A stretch of 64,000 bases of DNA from Bombiscardovia asteroides_K (GTDB lineage: Bacteria > Actinomycetota > Actinomycetes > Actinomycetales > Bifidobacteriaceae): positions 682,001-746,000 of the forward strand of contig NZ_CP181447.1 in assembly GCF_048001765.1 (NCBI RefSeq), in the 5' to 3' direction. The notes beneath the pieces were generated by a model that ran no database searches, was not told the DNA's origin, and saw only the letters and a program-made list of their open reading frames with translations. How positions within the stretch are numbered: the stretch's first letter is position 1; each line of letters opens with the position of its first letter. The position numbers were made by a program, and so were the translations under genes. This document shows, in pieces, positions 60,772 to 64,000 of this stretch.

Positions 60772-61764
60772 ATGAAATTCTATCTTCGAAAAATTGGGTT
60801 TTACCTGGTGGCCTTCGTGGCGGCGATTACTATCAATTTTGCCATACCGAGAATGATGCCGGGTAATCCTGTTGACTCCCTCATAGATAGGCTTGCTGCC
60901 AAGGGCGGAGCAATTGCTCCAGAGACCAGGGCGGCTGTTCAGTCTATGCTGGGCGATACCCAGACGGGAATTGTGTCGCAGTATTTCGAATATGTAAAGA
61001 ACATCTTCACAGGGCATTGGGGTGTTTCAGTCACATTCTTCCCGACGCAGGTTACCGAGTGCATCGCTTCGGCGCTGCCGTGGACTGTAGCGCTGGTCGG
61101 ATGCACGACTGTCATTTCCTTCTTTATCCAGCAGCTTTTGGGTATTGCAGCAGGATGGCGACATGGCAGGCTCTTCGATAATATCGTCTCTCCGGTGGCA
61201 ACGGTTTTCCAGTCCGTTCCATACTTCTGGCTGGCTTTGATTTTCATCTGGCTTTTTGCCAAGACCCTGAATATCTTTCCCTTGTCAGGCGGGTATGACT
61301 ATAGAAGCGTCACTCCTGGTTTTTCCTGGGATTTCATATCCAGCGCCCTGTATTATGCGTGTCTGCCGGCCTTGGCCATTCTTGTATCTTCTTTGGGAGC
61401 TGGGGTAATCGGCATGCGCAACATGATGGTTTCAACCCTGTCTGAAGATTACATCACAACGGCAGAGGCAAAGGGGCTTTCTCCACGCCGTATAAAGTAC
61501 GGCTACGCGGCGCGAAACGCAATCCTGCCTTCTTTTTCGGGGTTTGGAACTTCGCTTGGGCACGTAGTGGGGGGATCGTTGCTGACAGAGCAGGTATTCT
61601 CCTACCCGGGGATCGGCCAAATGATGTTGCAGGCTGTACAAAGCAATGACTACGCACTCCTCCAGGGGCTCTTCCTGATCATTACCGTTACAGTGCTGGT
61701 GGTCAATTTCATAGTTGACCTGCTCTACGGTCTTGTGGACCCCCGTACAAGAATTCAGGATTGA
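60772..61764 (+). CDS. ABC transporter permease, DppB/OppB type
   Basis: A 330-residue permease with about six helices. It starts MKFYLRKIGFYLVAFVAAIT with NFAIPRMMPGNPVD, typical of DppB/OppB, and has the coupling EAA-type loop EDYITTAEAKGLSPRRIKYG with the conserved Gly, and the end DLLYGLVDPRTRI. An ATG at 60730 in frame lies in the hairpin loop; 60772 is preferred because the protein then begins as in its family. Confidence 0.92.
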   Translation: MKFYLRKIGFYLVAFVAAITINFAIPRMMPGNPVDSLIDRLAAKGGAIAPETRAAVQSMLGDTQTGIVSQYFEYVKNIFTGHWGVSVTFFPTQVTECIASALPWTVALVGCTTVISFFIQQLLGIAAGWRHGRLFDNIVSPVATVFQSVPYFWLALIFIWLFAKTLNIFPLSGGYDYRSVTPGFSWDFISSALYYACLPALAILVSSLGAGVIGMRNMMVSTLSEDYITTAEAKGLSPRRIKYGYAARNAILPSFSGFGTSLGHVVGGSLLTEQVFSYPGIGQMMLQAVQSNDYALLQGLFLIITVTVLVVNFIVDLLYGLVDPRTRIQD

Positions 61765-61773
61765 GGTATCACC

Positions 61774-62787
61774 ATGCCAGAGGAGAATACTAACCAGTTG
61801 AATTCTGTCGACAATACAAAGCTTGTTGGCAACATGAATAGGGCGTCTAGGAACAGCCGCTTGGCCATAATCAAGGGCATGCTGCCCAAACGCTCCGCTC
61901 GTCTGGTCGCCGGCCTTTCCATTCTTGGGTTGGTCCTATTGGTGGCCATTTTCCTGCCCCTGTTCGCGAAGGAGCCCAATCAGATCAGCGATATCGGTCT
62001 TACTGGTCCATCGGCTTCGCATCTACTGGGAACGACCAAGTCGGGACAGGATGTCCTGGCACAGCTAGGCTATTCCACCCGAGGCTCATTGATCATAGGG
62101 TTCTCGGTCGGAGTCATCGCCCTCATACTTTCCACAATCTTTGGCGTGCTGGGGACCTATATCGGTGGATGGGTGGATGAGACATTTGCGCTCATAACCA
62201 ATGTCATGCTGGTTATTCCAGGGCTGCCGCTGACCATCGTCATAGCTGCGATGATTCCGAATAAAGGCACAGGCATGCTCGTGGCTGTAATATCAGTGAC
62301 GGCTTGGGCCGGCGCTTCCAGAGTTCTCAGGGCACAGACGCTTTCAATCAGAGGCCGTGACTACGTTCTTGCTGCACGAATTGCCGGTGAACACCCCCTG
62401 CGTGTCATCTGCGTAGAGATTCTTCCTAACCTTCTGCCCGTTATGGCTTCCCAGTTTACCTTCAGTGTCCTCGGAGCCATACTGAGCGAGTCGTCCCTTT
62501 CTTTCATCGGATTGGGATCCTCCAGTCAATTTTCTTTGGGAACCATGCTGTTCTATGCCCAAAATGGATCAGCCCTGAATGCTGGTGCATGGTGGTGGTT
62601 CCTGCCGCCGGGATTGATGATTGCCCTGGTCGGCGCTGGTTTGTCCTTCGTCAATTTCTCCATTGATGAGGTTATTAATCCGCATCTGCGCAATGCAAGT
62701 GTAAAGACCCCTAAGGGGCACAAGCATGGACGAAAAAGGACATCCGCCCCGGACAAGACCCTGGAAGGAAAAGGTGGCCAGGAATGA
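61774..62787 (+). CDS. ABC transporter permease, DppC/OppC type
   Basis: A 337-residue permease with an extended polar N-terminus (about 45 residues), LLGTTKSGQDVLAQLGYSTR as found in DppC proteins, about six helices, and the EAA-type loop RDYVLAARIAGEHPLRVICV followed by EILPNLLPVM. The C-terminal tail is basic (KTPKGHKHGRKRTS). It starts 9 bases after the preceding permease and overlaps the following ATPase by 4 bases. Confidence 0.92.
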   Translation: MPEENTNQLNSVDNTKLVGNMNRASRNSRLAIIKGMLPKRSARLVAGLSILGLVLLVAIFLPLFAKEPNQISDIGLTGPSASHLLGTTKSGQDVLAQLGYSTRGSLIIGFSVGVIALILSTIFGVLGTYIGGWVDETFALITNVMLVIPGLPLTIVIAAMIPNKGTGMLVAVISVTAWAGASRVLRAQTLSIRGRDYVLAARIAGEHPLRVICVEILPNLLPVMASQFTFSVLGAILSESSLSFIGLGSSSQFSLGTMLFYAQNGSALNAGAWWWFLPPGLMIALVGAGLSFVNFSIDEVINPHLRNASVKTPKGHKHGRKRTSAPDKTLEGKGGQE

Positions 62788-63686
62788 TTGAGAATAACAA
62801 GGGAACGAATATCATGAACGGGTCTTCTTCTTCAGTTGAGCGAGACCAGGTACTCCTGAGCGTTAACAATGTTGATGTCGTATATGAAACCGACTCACCC
62901 GTCCATGCCGTGCAGAATGCCTCTTTCGAACTTCATCGAGGCGAGATGATGGGCCTTGCCGGTGAATCAGGCTGTGGGAAATCAACGCTTGCTTACAGCA
63001 TCAATCAACTGCTGAAACCCCCTGGGACCATTAAATCCGGGACGGTCATCTTCCACGATAAGAGCGGTGAAGATATCGATGTCCGTGCTTTGCAGGGTCA
63101 GTCACTGAGGAACTACCGGTGGGAAAAATGCTCCATGGTTTTCCAAGGCGCTATGAATTCTTTGAGCCCTGTGACGAGAATCGGCAAACAGCTTGGAGAT
63201 GTATACAAGACGCACCGACCGTCCATGAAGGCCAAGGAGCGCCAAGATAGATGCGCCCATCTTCTTGAGATGGTGCACGTGGACCCGAATCGATTGGCCG
63301 CCTATCCCTTCGAGCTGTCGGGGGGAATGAGACAGCGCGTAATGATAGCCATGGCTCTGGCGCTTGAGCCGCAATTGATTATCATGGATGAACCGACAAC
63401 AGCACTGGATGTGGTTGTACAGCGAGAAATCATAGAGGAGATTTCCAGGTTAAGGCGCGAGCAGGGATTTGCCGTTATTTTCATTACCCATGACCTGCCC
63501 ATGCTTTTGGAGATTACAGACACGATCACCGTCATGAAAGACGGCAAGATAGTGGAGCATAATGATTCGCACGAGATATATCGACATGCCAAGCACCCAT
63601 ATACCAGGAAACTCCTGACCTCTTTCCCGTCCTTGACAGGCGACAGAGGTTCTTTGCTTCGCTCCTATCAAGAGAAGGACAGGTGA
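62784..63686 (+). CDS. ABC transporter ATP-binding protein, DppD/OppD type
   Basis: 300 residues. Walker A is GESGCGKSTLAYSINQL, the Q-loop is MVFQGAMNSLSPV, the signature is LSGGMRQRVMIAMAL, Walker B is LIIMDEPTTALDVV and the switch His is in FITHDLP. The C-terminus (HPYTRKLLTSFP) is that of the Opp/Dpp family, although the usual Cys-rich iron-sulfur motif (as in CxxCP) is not evident. A start at 62814 (MNGSSSS) is also possible. It powers the transporter together with the next ATPase. Confidence 0.92.
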   Translation: MIENNKGTNIMNGSSSSVERDQVLLSVNNVDVVYETDSPVHAVQNASFELHRGEMMGLAGESGCGKSTLAYSINQLLKPPGTIKSGTVIFHDKSGEDIDVRALQGQSLRNYRWEKCSMVFQGAMNSLSPVTRIGKQLGDVYKTHRPSMKAKERQDRCAHLLEMVHVDPNRLAAYPFELSGGMRQRVMIAMALALEPQLIIMDEPTTALDVVVQREIIEEISRLRREQGFAVIFITHDLPMLLEITDTITVMKDGKIVEHNDSHEIYRHAKHPYTRKLLTSFPSLTGDRGSLLRSYQEKDR

Positions 63687-63691
63687 TTTTG

Positions 63692-64000
63692 ATGGCCAAG
63701 CTGAGTATCGAACATGTCAGCAAGGATTTCGAGCTGCGCAAAGGCCTGAAGCACACAACCATCCATGCTGTGCAAGATGCCAATTTCATCTTGGAATCAG
63801 GCAAAACCGTTGCTTTGGTCGGTGAATCAGGTTCGGGCAAATCCACTATTGCAAGGATGATCACCTGTCTGGAATCCCCGACATCCGGCCAGATAAAACT
63901 GGATGGCAGGCTGGTTCCGCATAAGGGGCGCGAACTCTATCGGTACCGGCACAATGTTCAGATGGTGTTCCAAGACCCCTTCGCTTCTCTCAATCCGTAC
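63692..64000 (+). CDS. ABC transporter ATP-binding protein, DppF/OppF type (cut by window end)
   Basis: The first 103 codons are present: MAKLSIEHVSKDFELRKG, Walker A ALVGESGSGKSTIARMI, and the Q-loop MVFQDPFASLNP. This is the second ATPase of the Opp/Dpp system. It starts 5 bases after the previous stop, with GGACAGGTG upstream. The remainder lies beyond the window. Confidence 0.9.
   Translation, partial: MAKLSIEHVSKDFELRKGLKHTTIHAVQDANFILESGKTVALVGESGSGKSTIARMITCLESPTSGQIKLDGRLVPHKGRELYRYRHNVQMVFQDPFASLNPY

Noticed and set aside
1..64000. CRISPR arrays, insertion sequences, tRNA and rRNA genes
   Set aside because: I saw no regular direct-repeat array, no transposase motif and no tRNA cloverleaf other than the tRNA-like part of ssrA. 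A short-RNA gene could be missed by eye.

Overview
The window reads as a chromosomal segment of a Bifidobacterium-like actinobacterium. Supporting signs are the moderately high GC, the lexA/LysM/nrdR neighbourhood, a division and cell wall (dcw) cluster with a bifidobacterial layout, a bifidobacterial-type L-lactate dehydrogenase, and a tmRNA with tag AKSNRTEFALAA. I cannot name the species. Plant-wall sugar genes in the second half would suit a gut or insect-gut host; this is inference.

Layout. 1-4230: end of a histidine operon (hisB, unknown gene, hisH, hisA/priA) followed by glnA. 4240-9874 (minus): an operon of a 23S/16S rRNA methyltransferase-like gene, an HrpA-type helicase and a membrane-anchored exported protein. 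10010-13619: hflX, ldh and a cation exporter. 13623-15630: lexA and a divergent LysM gene sharing three SOS boxes, then nrdR. 15657-17891 (minus): a HelD-type helicase. 18169-32643: the dcw cluster (mraZ, rsmH, ftsL-like, ftsI, a MurE-like protein without a P-loop, murF, mraY, murD, ftsW, murG, murC, ftsQ) behind a four-repeat MraZ operator; ftsZ is not here. dtd lies convergent to it.

From 33 kb the content is accessory. 33155-38441 holds an AraC-type regulator, a GH127/GH146-type beta-L-arabinofuranosidase and a divergent POT-family transporter that lacks the usual proton-coupling motif. 39023-41310 holds an orphan FtsX-like permease and a DinJ/YafQ toxin-antitoxin pair. tmRNA (ssrA) follows at 41564-41959. 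42071-46657 is a malate module (LysR regulator, malic/malolactic enzyme, DASS transporter) with a mirrored 21-bp element in the divergent promoter region. 46760-48926 is a ROK regulator with a fructokinase. 49347-54367 holds a GH20 enzyme, xylose isomerase and a LacI regulator. 54649-64000 holds a GH3 glycosidase, an SGNH esterase and an Opp/Dpp-type ABC transporter cut by the window edge. The LacI gene and the ABC operon share a CGAAA-N-TTTCG palindrome, which suggests one regulon for import and breakdown of acetylated plant (xylan-like) oligosaccharides. The segment from about 53 kb is visibly less GC-rich than the first 35 kb, which fits horizontal acquisition.
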